The notes: a model not told the origin generated them from the letters alone. DNA of 64,000 nucleotides from an uncultured Bacteroidota bacterium (GCA_902598295.1 CACKBA010000001.1:1-64000); one strand, 5' to 3'; positions 33,570 through 41,548 are shown, numbered from the stretch's first letter. Numbers and translations are program-made.

Positions 33570-33824
33570 TTAATTGTAAAAATAGTAAACTATGAATATC
33601 AATAAATAAATGAGTAAGTAAACCCTGTAAGTGTTGCGTGTTTTTAGATAATTCTTATTTTCAGGGTAAAGATTAAACAAAAGACCCTTTATTTCTTTAA
33701 TAAATATGGGTTTAATATTTATTTTCCAGTCATCTGTTTGATAAACAATCTTTCTAAACTTACTTCTTAAAAATGTGCTTGGTAAGCCCCATAAAATTAA
33801 AAGTATGAAAAGTACTGTTTTCAA
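33570..33824 (-). CDS. Small flavobacterial membrane protein
   Basis: 84 residues with a helix at each end (~3-14 and ~68-82) and a basic middle part containing RSKFRKIVYQTDDWKINIKP and NLYPENKNY. The pattern is familiar from small proteins in flavobacterial genomes, but I know no function. It starts with TTG (33824); no in-frame ATG exists. Confidence 0.6.
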   Translation of the reverse strand: MKTVLFILLILWGLPSTFLRSKFRKIVYQTDDWKINIKPIFIKEIKGLLFNLYPENKNYLKTRNTYRVYLLIYLLIFIVYYFYN

Positions 33825-33882
33825 GTTTTAAATTTACTAAATATCAATTTTAATTATATTATCTTAAATAAAAATTACTTCA

Positions 33883-33963
33883 ATGAAAGAGAAAATAATG
33901 AAATCCCTTGTAGTTGCTTTGTTGTTTCTATTTACTGTCCTACTTGTACAATACATAAAATAA
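33883..33963 (+). CDS. 26-residue putative single-helix microprotein
   Basis: An ORF of 26 codons with a charged start (MKEKIMKS) and one hydrophobic helix (LVVALLFLFTVLLVQYIK). It is isolated on the plus strand in a 155-bp gap between minus-strand genes. The arrangement is like a small membrane peptide or the A-part of a toxic peptide, but chance cannot be excluded. Confidence 0.35.
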   Translation: MKEKIMKSLVVALLFLFTVLLVQYIK

Positions 33964-33979
33964 GTTTTGTTGAAATTTT

Positions 33980-34240
33980 TTATATGGTTAGTTCTGAATT
34001 GAACCCTCCAAGATTTGTATGTATGACAATTAAGTATATAAGGTAGGTAACGATTACAATTGAAATTGAAAACAATAAACTTTTTAAAACAAAATTTAAA
34101 TTTTTATTAGAAATCAATAAGACAGAATTAAAGTATAATATGACACTTAGAATTATAATGTTATTAGAGATTCCAAATAAAAATAGACTTAGAAAAGCAA
34201 CAATTGAAAAAAAGAAAAATGAATAGTTTATGTATTTCAA
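33980..34240 (-). CDS. Small three-helix membrane protein
   Basis: 86 residues, almost wholly hydrophobic, with about three helices (5-25, 27-45, 50-72). No motif recognised. It uses a TTG start (34240) with no in-frame ATG. Lies next to the DoxX-like pair but in the opposite order of transcription distance (34 bp gap), so co-transcription is likely. Confidence 0.45.
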   Translation of the reverse strand: MKYINYSFFFFSIVAFLSLFLFGISNNIIILSVILYFNSVLLISNKNLNFVLKSLLFSISIVIVTYLIYLIVIHTNLGGFNSELTI

Positions 34241-34274
34241 TTTTTAAATATTAGTTAATACTAATTTAGATAAT

Positions 34275-34604
34275 CTATATTGAATGATTTAATATTAACG
34301 CACTCAACATTAGGTAAGTAATAGCTGGTAATATTGTCGCTACATTATCCTTTATTCTGACTCTCACAATTATTGCAAAAAACATCATTATTGATAAACA
34401 TAAGGAAGATGCGATCAGAATAATATTGATTTGTAAACCTATTACTAAGCCCAATCCTCCCAAAATTTGTAGCGATGATATTGTCTTTCTATGTTTTTTA
34501 TATCCCCATCTTTTAAACTCACTAATCATTCTTTTTGAATAGAAGGAATTAATCCCATAAATTATAAATGAAATTCCTGTGAATAGAATTATAGCTGTTT
34601 CCAT
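34275..34604 (-). CDS. DoxX-like membrane protein (second of tandem pair)
   Basis: 109 residues with four helices and the segment ISEFKRWGYKKHRKTISSLQILGGLGLVIGL, corresponding to the loop and third helix of DoxX-like (DoxX_2) proteins. It shares layout and the EF+..GY...R pattern with the adjacent gene at 34608, indicating tandem duplication. Function unknown. Confidence 0.65.
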   Translation of the reverse strand: METAIILFTGISFIIYGINSFYSKRMISEFKRWGYKKHRKTISSLQILGGLGLVIGLQINIILIASSLCLSIMMFFAIIVRVRIKDNVATILPAITYLMLSALILNHSI

Positions 34605-34607
34605 TAA

Positions 34608-34952
34608 TTACAACAAACCATAATTAAAAGCAGCCACAAATAAAGACATTAGAAGAAAAACAAAAGATGGAATAAATTTTACAATTGGGTTTTTAACTTT
34701 TAAATGAGAAACTTGTGCGCACAACATGAAAAAAGCCATTGATAATGATGCACAAACAAGAACTTCATTATACCAAATACCCATTAACATAATAGCAGAA
34801 ATCGAAATTTTCGAAGCTCCTACAAAATTCCTTAAAAGATTTGAGTAACCATAATGTTTGAACTCAACAACAATGTTGTCATATCTAAAAACCCATATAT
34901 ATAAAACTGAGACCGCTACTATGATTTGAGATGCAAAAGATAAATTTTCCAT
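34608..34952 (-). CDS. DoxX-like membrane protein (first of tandem pair)
   Basis: 114 residues with four helices; VEFKHYGYSNLLRNFVGASKISISAIMLMGI aligns with the corresponding part of the protein at 34275. Three bp separate the two genes, so they are co-translated. Members of this group are often annotated as DoxX family, with no proven activity. Confidence 0.65.
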   Translation of the reverse strand: MENLSFASQIIVAVSVLYIWVFRYDNIVVEFKHYGYSNLLRNFVGASKISISAIMLMGIWYNEVLVCASLSMAFFMLCAQVSHLKVKNPIVKFIPSFVFLLMSLFVAAFNYGLL

Positions 34953-35034
34953 GACTTTAATTTACATAATTTATTTTGTTTTGGAGATTTACCCTGTAGA
35001 GTAATGGTCTGAATAGTCAACCAAATTTTAGTTA

Positions 35035-35376
35035 TTATTTTCCAGCTGGACCTATGTATTTAGATGAGCCTAGTCCTAGAATAGGCAGGAAAATACCTGG
35101 TAAGAGTATTAAACCAATTGTGAATCCAACACCTTTACCAAAACTTTTAGATGTTAAATTAAGTGCCCATATTAAAAAGATTATATTAACATATGGAATT
35201 AGGAATAGCAACAACCAATACCAAGGTTTACCAATAACTTCAAGCCACACTATTGTAGCATAAATTGGTATAATTGCTGCCCAACCTGGTTTACCTGCTT
35301 TTTGATATAAGAACCAATTTCCAACTATTGGTAAAATTAAAATTAGTAAAAGAAGAATTATTTGGAATGGTCCCAT
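35035..35376 (-). CDS. DUF5684 membrane protein
   Basis: 113 residues: an N-terminal helix, then KAGKPGWAAIIPIYATIVWLEVIGKPWYW, LIPYVNIIF and GFTIGLILLPGIFLPILGLG, ending KYIGPAGK. These are the marks of DUF5684, which also occurs as an N-terminal membrane domain in flavobacterial signal peptidase I. Here it stands alone as a short protein. Function unknown. Confidence 0.8.
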   Translation of the reverse strand: MGPFQIILLLLILILPIVGNWFLYQKAGKPGWAAIIPIYATIVWLEVIGKPWYWLLLFLIPYVNIIFLIWALNLTSKSFGKGVGFTIGLILLPGIFLPILGLGSSKYIGPAGK

Positions 35377-35461
35377 ATTTAAAGTTTTGTTGTAAACCTA
35401 AATTATGGAATATTTATTATAATTCGACTGTTATTAAAAACATTTTTTATTGCTAATCCTG

Positions 35462-36163
35462 TTACTGATGAACCAGTTGTTTAGTTGCTACATAAATTGT
35501 TGAGGCTCCAAATAGTTTTATGTCCTGCGATATGTTTGTAAATTTTGAGTTTTTTAAAATATTTATAAAATCCTGACCATGAGGAAAATTTGATGCAGAT
35601 TTCTGCAAATAAGAATAAGCATTGAAGTCTTTGGAAAAAAGGAATCCAATTAATTTTACATAGAATTTTGTAAAAAAATTATAAAATAATTTAATAGCCC
35701 TGTTTTTTGGTACTGAAGTTTCTAAAATTATCAATGTCCCATTTTTCTTTAAAACTCTATAGATTTCATCCAAAGATTTTTTTAGGTTTTCAAAATTTCG
35801 AACACCATAACCTACTGTTACAACATCGAAATAATTATCATTATACTCTAAATTTTCAACATCTCCTAACTCGAGTTTAACATTTTTGTAAAGATGTAAT
35901 TCCTTGATTTTTTTTTTACCAATCTCTAACATATTAGATGATAAATCCATCCCAATAATTTCACAATTTTTGATTTTAGTCAGTGCTATAGCAATATCAG
36001 CAGTCCCGGTTGCTACATCTAATATTCTTTTTGGATTTAAAGATTTAGAAATATCTACAATTTGTTTTTTCCAATTTTTGTGTAGACCAAAAGTGATGAG
36101 GTTATTTATGAGATCATACTCTTCATAAATAGAGTTAAACATTATTCTTATTTGATTTTTCAT
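35462..36163 (-). CDS. ubiE: Demethylmenaquinone methyltransferase
   Basis: I use the ATG at 36163, one base after the upstream stop; the longer frame adds an odd hydrophobic stretch. The 233-residue class I methyltransferase has MFNSIYEEYDLIN (family start), the SAM-binding ILDVATGTADIA, GMDLSSNMLEIG and VGYGVRNFENLKKSL, the UbiE/MenG signatures. It methylates demethylmenaquinone to menaquinone, the expected quinone in Bacteroidota (also named menG). Confidence 0.95.
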   Translation of the reverse strand: MKNQIRIMFNSIYEEYDLINNLITFGLHKNWKKQIVDISKSLNPKRILDVATGTADIAIALTKIKNCEIIGMDLSSNMLEIGKKKIKELHLYKNVKLELGDVENLEYNDNYFDVVTVGYGVRNFENLKKSLDEIYRVLKKNGTLIILETSVPKNRAIKLFYNFFTKFYVKLIGFLFSKDFNAYSYLQKSASNFPHGQDFINILKNSKFTNISQDIKLFGASTIYVATKQLVHQ

Positions 36164-36164
36164 C

Positions 36165-36425
36165 CTAAAAATCAGGATTATAATGAAACCTGTTCCCTTT
36201 AACAATTTTTAAATTGACCATAATGCCATCGCAAGCTGAGAAAATGTTATTAATTTTCTCGGTGAGCATTAGCATAGTGGGTTCAAATTCACCAAATATT
36301 TGAGTACTCAATGGATTTTCAAGGATTTGAAAATTACTTTCTCGCAAAGAAATTATAAATTTTTTAATGATTGATTTGTAATCATCATTTAGTGGCATAA
36401 GGGTTATTTCAATCGAAGTTTTCAT
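36165..36425 (-). CDS. Thiamine-binding (YkoF/MTH1187-like) protein
   Basis: 86 residues with the pattern SIEITLMPLNDDYKSIIKKFI, NPLSTQIFGEFEPTMLML and a final strand (VNLKIVKG), matching the small ferredoxin-like thiamine-binding family related to YkoF and DUF77. Such proteins bind thiamine or its pyrimidine. It precedes ubiE by 1 bp. Upstream lies a cluster of TGTATTT repeats that may regulate it. Confidence 0.75.
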   Translation of the reverse strand: MKTSIEITLMPLNDDYKSIIKKFIISLRESNFQILENPLSTQIFGEFEPTMLMLTEKINNIFSACDGIMVNLKIVKGNRFHYNPDF

Positions 36426-36447
36426 GCGGATAAATTTATAAAGAATA

Positions 36448-36496
36448 AAATACAGAATATAATTCTATTGTATTTTAGTTTAAATACACTGTATTT
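36448..36496. promoter_or_regulatory. Four alternating TGTATTT/AAATACA elements
   Basis: AAATACA at 36448-36454 and 36482-36488, and TGTATTT at 36469-36475 and 36490-36496, alternate within 49 bp between the COG0523 gene and the thiamine-binding gene. The first pair also extends to AAAATACA...TGTATTTT with an inner GAAT/ATTC, giving a possible hairpin. Candidate operator or terminator; no factor can be named. Confidence 0.35.
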
Positions 36497-36512
36497 AATG
36501 TTAAATTAATTA

Positions 36513-37712
36513 TTAATGAGAAACTGGCCAACTATCAATTAAATGAAGATCTCCATTTTTCCATTCAACTATCTCTTGCTCGTTCAATAAACAATCATCT
36601 AGTTTTGTTGTTATAGCATTAACATCAAGTTGTTGGCCAATAAAAACCAATTCTATTTTCCTGTCTCCAAAATCCGAACACCAATCTGACTCAATCATTT
36701 GTTGGTTATTGACAAAATTTGCATAATTTATTCTTTCAGAAAATGGCATGGAGTCCCACCAAACACCAGCAGGATCTGTCTTTACTGATCCGCCTGCAGA
36801 ACTCCACACAAGAGCTTGATTAGCCCTAGATGCAATCCAAAATAAACCTTTACTTCTAATTATGTTTTTTGGAAACTGATATTGAATAAATTTAAGGAAT
36901 CTATTAGGATGAAAGGGCTTTTTTCTTCGGTAGACAAAAGAACCAATCCCATATTCTTCTGTTTCGGGGATGTGTTCGTTTTCTAATTCTTTAATCCAAC
37001 CTGCCGATGATTCTGCTTTTTCAAAGTCGAATAATCCTGTATTAATAACGTCACTTAGATTAACCTTAGAATGGATTGTTGGGATAATTTTAGCATCCGG
37101 ATTTAACTTGTGGATAATATCATATAAATTTCGGAGATCTGATTCTGAAACTAGGTCAGTTTTATTTAATAGAATAATGTTAGCAAACTCTACCTGATCC
37201 GTTAGTAAATTAACAATAGTCCTTTCATCTCCTTCAATATCTGTCAAGTTTCTATCTTTAAGGTATTGAGGACTTGAAAAGTCTTTAAGAAAATTAAGTG
37301 AATCCACAACTGTAACCATAGTATCCACATAACTAAATCTGCTTAAGTCAATACTTCCATCTTCACTTTCAAAACTAAAAGTTTGGGCAACTGGAACTGG
37401 TTCAGATATACCAGTACTTTCAATTATTAAGTAATCAAATTTTTGAGCTTTTGCCAATTTCTCGACCTCTACCATGAGATCCTCCCTTAGTGTACAACAA
37501 ATACATCCGTTACTCATTTCCACCAATTTTTCTTCGGTTCTGGATAATGTATTTTCATTTTTTACAAGATCAGCATCAACGTTAACTTCACTCATATCAT
37601 TGACAATAACTGCAGCCTTCAAACCTTGCTTATTATGCAAAATGTGATTTAGGAGAGTTGTTTTACCAGCCCCTAAAAAACCGCTTAACACGGTTACAGG
37701 AAGTTTTTTCAT
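36513..37712 (-). CDS. COG0523 metal-chaperone GTPase (ZigA/CobW-like)
   Basis: A 399-residue G3E GTPase with Walker A SGFLGAGKTT (residues 10-19), the metal-binding GCICC (CxCC at 70-73), STGISEP in switch II and NKTD for guanine recognition. A CobW C-terminal domain holds FHPNRF and a late GDRKIELVFIGQQ strand. It closely resembles the ZigA-type zinc chaperone group that is induced on zinc limitation. A near-perfect promoter carrying an inverted repeat lies immediately upstream. Confidence 0.92.
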   Translation of the reverse strand: MKKLPVTVLSGFLGAGKTTLLNHILHNKQGLKAAVIVNDMSEVNVDADLVKNENTLSRTEEKLVEMSNGCICCTLREDLMVEVEKLAKAQKFDYLIIESTGISEPVPVAQTFSFESEDGSIDLSRFSYVDTMVTVVDSLNFLKDFSSPQYLKDRNLTDIEGDERTIVNLLTDQVEFANIILLNKTDLVSESDLRNLYDIIHKLNPDAKIIPTIHSKVNLSDVINTGLFDFEKAESSAGWIKELENEHIPETEEYGIGSFVYRRKKPFHPNRFLKFIQYQFPKNIIRSKGLFWIASRANQALVWSSAGGSVKTDPAGVWWDSMPFSERINYANFVNNQQMIESDWCSDFGDRKIELVFIGQQLDVNAITTKLDDCLLNEQEIVEWKNGDLHLIDSWPVSH

Positions 37713-37722
37713 AGCTCGTTTG

Positions 37723-37753
37723 CAAAATTATAAATATAATTTCAAGGGGCAAA
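37723..37753 (-). promoter_or_regulatory. Promoter with embedded inverted repeat for the COG0523 gene
   Basis: On the minus strand TTTG (37753-37750), a 19-bp spacer and TAATTTTG (37730-37723) match the Bacteroidota consensus exactly. Across the spacer and -7 box lies an 18-bp inverted repeat, AAATTATA-AA-TATAATTT (37725-37742). A repressor bound there would block the promoter; Zur is the obvious candidate given the gene, and the half-site TTATA..TATAA resembles known Zur boxes. The leader would be only a few bases. Confidence 0.6.
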
Positions 37754-37778
37754 CTGAGTTTAATTAAAAATCATGTTA

Positions 37779-38849
37779 TTATTTTTTTTGTTGTTTTGCT
37801 AGTACTTGTAAATCTACAACAGTATCGGTTTCATCTACGATTTCAAACCCTAAGGCAGTCTCTATAATATCCTCTAGAGTTACTATACCTTTAATTTTTT
37901 TTTGTTTATCAATGACCAACGACAAATGCTCCCTATCCCTTAGAAGCTTGTCAAATAAAATTGGAACTTTTGAGTTGTGATCTGTCTTAATTATTTTTCG
38001 CTTTATATCATTAAGCCTTAGGTCCCCCTTTTTTTGAATTATTTTTTCTAAGATTGTATCCTTTAAAACATAACTGCTTATTCTGTTTGTAGTCTGGTTA
38101 TATATTGGTATTCTGGAGAATTCCAGACTCTTATTTTGATTATAAAAATCATGAATTGTAGAGTTTTGATCTGCAATTTTCATAACAGAAAAAGGTGTCA
38201 TAATATCTTTTACTTTAACATTTTGAAGTTTGACAATATTCTTTATAAACAGTGAATCTTTTTCTTCAATTACACCCTCTTCCTCAGCAATTTCAGCAAT
38301 TGTAGAAATGTCCTCTCTTTTAAAAATTGACTCCCTTTTTTCACCCAATCCAATTTTTGTAAAAAGTTGCAAAATCCAAAGCAAACCACTATACCTGAAA
38401 ACTGGTAATATAGAAGATAATAAAATAGTACTTGGTTGAGCCAATTTGTCCCAATAATTTGCCCCTATTGTTTTGGGAATTATTTCAGAAAGAACAAGAA
38501 TTAAAACAGTCATTATTGTTGAAATAATACCCACCAATAATTCTTCCGAAACAGATGCACCAAAAATCAAATAAGTATTGTCAATCTGTAAAGTTGAATA
38601 AGCAATTTTAGCTTGAACCCCTACCATTATTGAACCAACAGTATGAGCGATGGTGTTAAGTGTAAGAATTATTATCAAAGGCTCATCAATCGAACTTTTT
38701 AACCCTTGAAGTTTCTCGGCATATTTTTTTCCTTCCTTAATTTTAATCTTTATAAATGTTGGGTTTACACTCAAAAGGACAGCTTCCAGTATAGAACATA
38801 AAAAAGAAAGAGAAATTGTGAGAAAAGCGTAAAGGATTAAAAGCTCCAA
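37779..38849 (-). CDS. CNNM/DUF21 and CBS domain protein (CorC/hemolysin-C-like)
   Basis: 356 residues. The N-terminal ~180 are a CNNM (DUF21) membrane domain with about four helices (LSFLCSILEAVLLSVNP start, IIPKTIGANYWDKL near the end), followed by a CBS pair (~residues 205-340: VKDIMTPFSVMK ... IKGIVTLEDIIETALG). The usual C-terminal CorC_HlyC domain is missing; the protein ends soon after CBS2. Family members transport Mg, Co or Na. Confidence 0.9.
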   Translation of the reverse strand: MELLILYAFLTISLSFLCSILEAVLLSVNPTFIKIKIKEGKKYAEKLQGLKSSIDEPLIIILTLNTIAHTVGSIMVGVQAKIAYSTLQIDNTYLIFGASVSEELLVGIISTIMTVLILVLSEIIPKTIGANYWDKLAQPSTILLSSILPVFRYSGLLWILQLFTKIGLGEKRESIFKREDISTIAEIAEEEGVIEEKDSLFIKNIVKLQNVKVKDIMTPFSVMKIADQNSTIHDFYNQNKSLEFSRIPIYNQTTNRISSYVLKDTILEKIIQKKGDLRLNDIKRKIIKTDHNSKVPILFDKLLRDREHLSLVIDKQKKIKGIVTLEDIIETALGFEIVDETDTVVDLQVLAKQQKK

Positions 38850-38884
38850 ATAAAATTGTAATTAAATAAAGTTAAGCAATATTA

Positions 38885-39433
38885 TTAAAATATTGCTTTG
38901 ATATATTTTATCTCAAGCTTAAACTCTCCCTCTTGCTTATCTGAAATCTGTAACCCTAAGGACCCTATTCTTTCTGGCGTGATAGGGGGGTAATCAGTAT
39001 ATGTATATCCGCGCCATGTCGGAACAAAATCTTCGATGGGTATGTTTACCTCAACCCACTTATTGTCAACCGAGTTAAAATTAGCTGAATATGATGCTCG
39101 TCTATTGTCTTGACTAAGTCTCATCTTATATGAATTTCCATCTCCTTTAATTCTAATTGAAAAAGACTTGACACCTGCCAATATCTTTCTGCTTAATCGT
39201 AGACGAGATGATGCAAAACCTCCGTTATTTTCCAGAGACAAGTTCCCATAAAATATTAAAGTTTTTTCATCACTAACAGAGAGGTATGATGTTGATATTC
39301 CACCCATGACATCATCATTAACAATGCTCCAATTGTCCAAGCCTATATTTTTTTCAGGATTTAATAGATCCGTACTTTGACTACTCATAGAAATAGAAAC
39401 CAAAAGAATTGTATTTAAAATAAAGTTTTTCAT
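38885..39433 (-). CDS. CIA30-like secreted protein
   Basis: 182 residues with a signal peptide (residues 1-~19). The mature part has WSIVNDDVMGGIST, NNGGFASSRLRL, KGDGNSYKMRL and VPTWRGY, the set of motifs of the CIA30 family (complex I intermediate-associated protein 30; carbohydrate-binding-like jelly roll). In bacteria these are often exported; their ligand is unknown. Downstream of SMP-30 and a micro-ORF on the same strand, probably one operon. Confidence 0.85.
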   Translation of the reverse strand: MKNFILNTILLVSISMSSQSTDLLNPEKNIGLDNWSIVNDDVMGGISTSYLSVSDEKTLIFYGNLSLENNGGFASSRLRLSRKILAGVKSFSIRIKGDGNSYKMRLSQDNRRASYSANFNSVDNKWVEVNIPIEDFVPTWRGYTYTDYPPITPERIGSLGLQISDKQEGEFKLEIKYIKAIF

Positions 39434-39464
39434 TTAAGAATTACATTAAAATACTATAATTGAC

Positions 39465-39545
39465 TCAATTTGAAAAATACTTAATTAACCAAATGATTAA
39501 AACAATATCAATAGCTAACGCTAAAAAAATCAAATTTTTTTTCAT
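39465..39545 (-). CDS. 26-residue single-helix microprotein coupled to SMP-30 gene
   Basis: An ORF of 26 codons whose ATG overlaps the stop of the upstream gene (ATGA). Sequence layout: basic start (MKKN), one helix (LIFLALAIDIVLIIWLIKYF), end. It stands 31 bp before the CIA30 gene. The stop/start overlap suggests translational coupling. Confidence 0.4.
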   Translation of the reverse strand: MKKNLIFLALAIDIVLIIWLIKYFSN

Positions 39546-40519
39546 TTAAGTTTTATCCTTGAAATGTCTTCAAATCCAGTGACATACAAATACTCTTCTT
39601 TGTCATCAAAATTACAATTAGTAATTTTTTTGCCATAATTTATCATAGCCAATAATTTTCCATTTGGTGATATTACTAGAATGCCATTTGGACCCGTTGT
39701 AAAAATATTTCCACTACTATGCACCTTTAAACCGTCAAATCCCCCAGGATATTTTTTACTAAGTTCTTTTCCATCAAAAAAGATTTTTTCCTCAAAATTG
39801 ATAGTATTAAATCTCGATATTTTGGGGTCATTTTTAGGGTCAGAATTGTTAACATAAATATATTTTTCGTCTAATGACAAAGCAATCCCATTTGGTCTTG
39901 ACATGTCCACAGAAATTAAAGAGAGATTTCCGTCTTTAGAATATTTGTAAACTCCATTAAAGTCTATTTCCCTGTACCTATCACTAAAGTTTTTGAATCC
40001 ATAAGGTGGATCTGTAAAATATATATCTCCATTTTTACTAATCGCTAAATCGTTTGGGCTGTTAAATCTTTTTCCTTTGTAATTGTCTACTATGGTTATA
40101 AACTTTGGGTTTTTGCTGCTTAGATTTAATGTCAATGCCAATCTTCTATCCCCGTGTTGACATAAAATAATATTTCCATTTTCATCAAATGCTAATCCAT
40201 TTGCCCCTATGCCCCCCTCATTGAATGATGGGGCATATCCTGTTGAACCACTTGGCGAAATGTAATCTTTGATACCACTTTTTTCATCCCAGGTGAAGAT
40301 TTTATTTTGTCTTACATCCGTAAAAATTAATCTCCCTTTGTCCGAGTCCCACAAAGGTCCTTCTGCTACAATAAACGAGTCAGCTAATATTTCAATTTTC
40401 GCATTTTTATTAATAATTGATAAAACAGAGTCATCAAAAATGGTAATATCATCATTACCAAATTCCTGACTCAATAAAGTAAATGGAATCAGAAAAAGGA
40501 ATTTGATTAATTTTTTCAT
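39542..40519 (-). CDS. SMP-30/gluconolactonase family protein, secreted
   Basis: 325 residues with a signal peptide (residues 1-~18). The mature six-bladed propeller shows VAEGPLWDSDKGRLIFTDV, GANGLAFDENGNIILCQHGDRR, RFNSPNDLAISKNGDIYFTDPPYGF and SRPNGIALSLDEKYIYV, the SMP-30 metal-site motifs (Glu of AEGP, Asn of SPND, Asp of ALSLDE). It probably hydrolyses a sugar lactone in the periplasm. Confidence 0.9.
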   Translation of the reverse strand: MKKLIKFLFLIPFTLLSQEFGNDDITIFDDSVLSIINKNAKIEILADSFIVAEGPLWDSDKGRLIFTDVRQNKIFTWDEKSGIKDYISPSGSTGYAPSFNEGGIGANGLAFDENGNIILCQHGDRRLALTLNLSSKNPKFITIVDNYKGKRFNSPNDLAISKNGDIYFTDPPYGFKNFSDRYREIDFNGVYKYSKDGNLSLISVDMSRPNGIALSLDEKYIYVNNSDPKNDPKISRFNTINFEEKIFFDGKELSKKYPGGFDGLKVHSSGNIFTTGPNGILVISPNGKLLAMINYGKKITNCNFDDKEEYLYVTGFEDISRIKLK

Positions 40520-40564
40520 AAAAAATTTATGACCTTTTCGCTTTTAAGAACGAAATTCAAGATA

Positions 40565-40696
40565 TTAACCTCCTCTGCCAACTTTTCTTACTCCGGAGGA
40601 CTTAGACTTATTGTTCTTGTTGTTAAAATTTTGCTTGACTCCCTTTTTTTTGGGTTGGTGTTTAACAGTTCGATTTCCAAAAAATTTGCTTGACAT
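40565..40696 (-). CDS. 43-residue basic small protein
   Basis: An ORF of 43 codons. It starts MSSKFFGNRTVKHQPKKKG and continues Lys/Asn/Ser-rich to end GVRKVGRGG. The composition is strongly basic and disordered, like small ribosome- or RNA-associated proteins; I recall similar SKFFGN-type proteins in flavobacteria but cannot prove homology. It lies between SMP-30 and the broken gene at 40753, on the same strand. Confidence 0.55.
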   Translation of the reverse strand: MSSKFFGNRTVKHQPKKKGVKQNFNNKNNKSKSSGVRKVGRGG

Positions 40697-40752
40697 TTTT
40701 CAATTTAAAAGTTAAATATACCTAAACAATATGCAATAAGCTTTTAATTGTC

Positions 40753-41185
40753 TTATTTTTTACCACCGTATTCATTTTTTGATTTATAGTTTTTAATTGC
40801 TAAATGAGTAATATAAAGAAACCACAGGAAAAATATTTATCCAAAAGGAGAGTCCCATTCAAGCCCAAAAATTGTGACCGGATTGTCAAAATATATGTCA
40901 GAATAAATTGTATAGAGTACTAATGAAAGAGAAGAAAAGTACAGCAACTGAGGCAAATATTTGACAGAATAAATCAGTTTTTCTAATTTATCCATCTCAC
41001 TTGATTCACTTTTTTTATAATTTTTTATTGCCAAATACATCATGTATAAGAAAATAACAAATACAGGAATTATTGGTATGAATTCAATATCAAAAACTAT
41101 AATAAGGAGAATTAGAACTGATGATCCAAAGTATAATGCCTGGGGCAAAAACTTCACGGAATATAAGTTTTTCAATTTTTTTCAT
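40753..41185 (-). pseudogene. Broken, internally duplicated small membrane protein gene
   Basis: Two tandem units can be read. Unit 1 has an ATG at 41185 (MKKIEKLI...), but continuing its family pattern (YSVKFLPQALYF) needs a frame change; aligned with unit 2 (MDKLEKLIYSVKYLPQLLYF), two bases are missing near 41163. Unit 2 then runs into a TAA at 40839-40837. The same frame continues for 27 codons (FFLWFLYITHLAIKNYKS...) that match the end of unit 1 (FVIFLYMMYLAIKNYKKS). A shorter frame with a TTG start at 41175 and that TAA would give 112 residues. Two lesions point to a decaying gene. Confidence 0.6.
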
Positions 41186-41236
41186 CTTTTGTCTAAAATA
41201 ATTGAAATAAAGTAAACATTATTTAAAATTAAAACA

Positions 41237-41244
41237 TAGGTTTG
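41237..41244 (+). promoter_or_regulatory. Putative -7 element for the cold-shock gene
   Basis: TAGGTTTG is an exact TAnnTTTG match 15 bp before the ATG at 41260. No good TTTG -33 is seen at the right distance. Implies a short leader rather than the long structured leader of enterobacterial cspA. Confidence 0.4.
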
Positions 41245-41259
41245 AGTAAATTTATTTAA

Positions 41260-41451
41260 ATGACAGGAACAGTAAAATTTTTTAATGTATCTAAAGGTTT
41301 CGGTTTTATTACAAATGACGAAACCGGAGAGGACATGTTTGTACATTCTACGGCTTTAGACGGAATAACAATTAAAGAAGGAGATAAAGTGAATTATGAA
41401 GAGGGTGAAGGAAGAAAAGGACCCGCTGCCGTTAACGTTACATTAGCTTAA
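41260..41451 (+). CDS. Cold-shock domain protein
   Basis: A 63-residue single cold-shock domain: GTVKFFNVSKGFGFIT contains RNP1 (KGFGFI) and DMFVHSTAL contains RNP2. It binds single-stranded nucleic acid and melts RNA structure at low temperature. Typical length and intact aromatic residues. It is monocistronic, between the broken gene and the sulfatase. CspA-family, but which paralogue cannot be stated. Confidence 0.96.
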   Translation: MTGTVKFFNVSKGFGFITNDETGEDMFVHSTALDGITIKEGDKVNYEEGEGRKGPAAVNVTLA

Positions 41452-41548
41452 TCCACAAAAATATACTACTTAAATAATTAATAAGGTTTTAATCTGTTTT
41501 CAGATGTGTGCTGTTTAGTTTTAATTTTTTATTATTTCTAACAAAAAA

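Noticed and set aside
41486-41500. Small ATCTG-TTTT-CAGAT hairpin after the cold-shock gene as a terminator
   Set aside because: The stem is only 5 bp and is not followed directly by a T-tract, so it is too weak to call.
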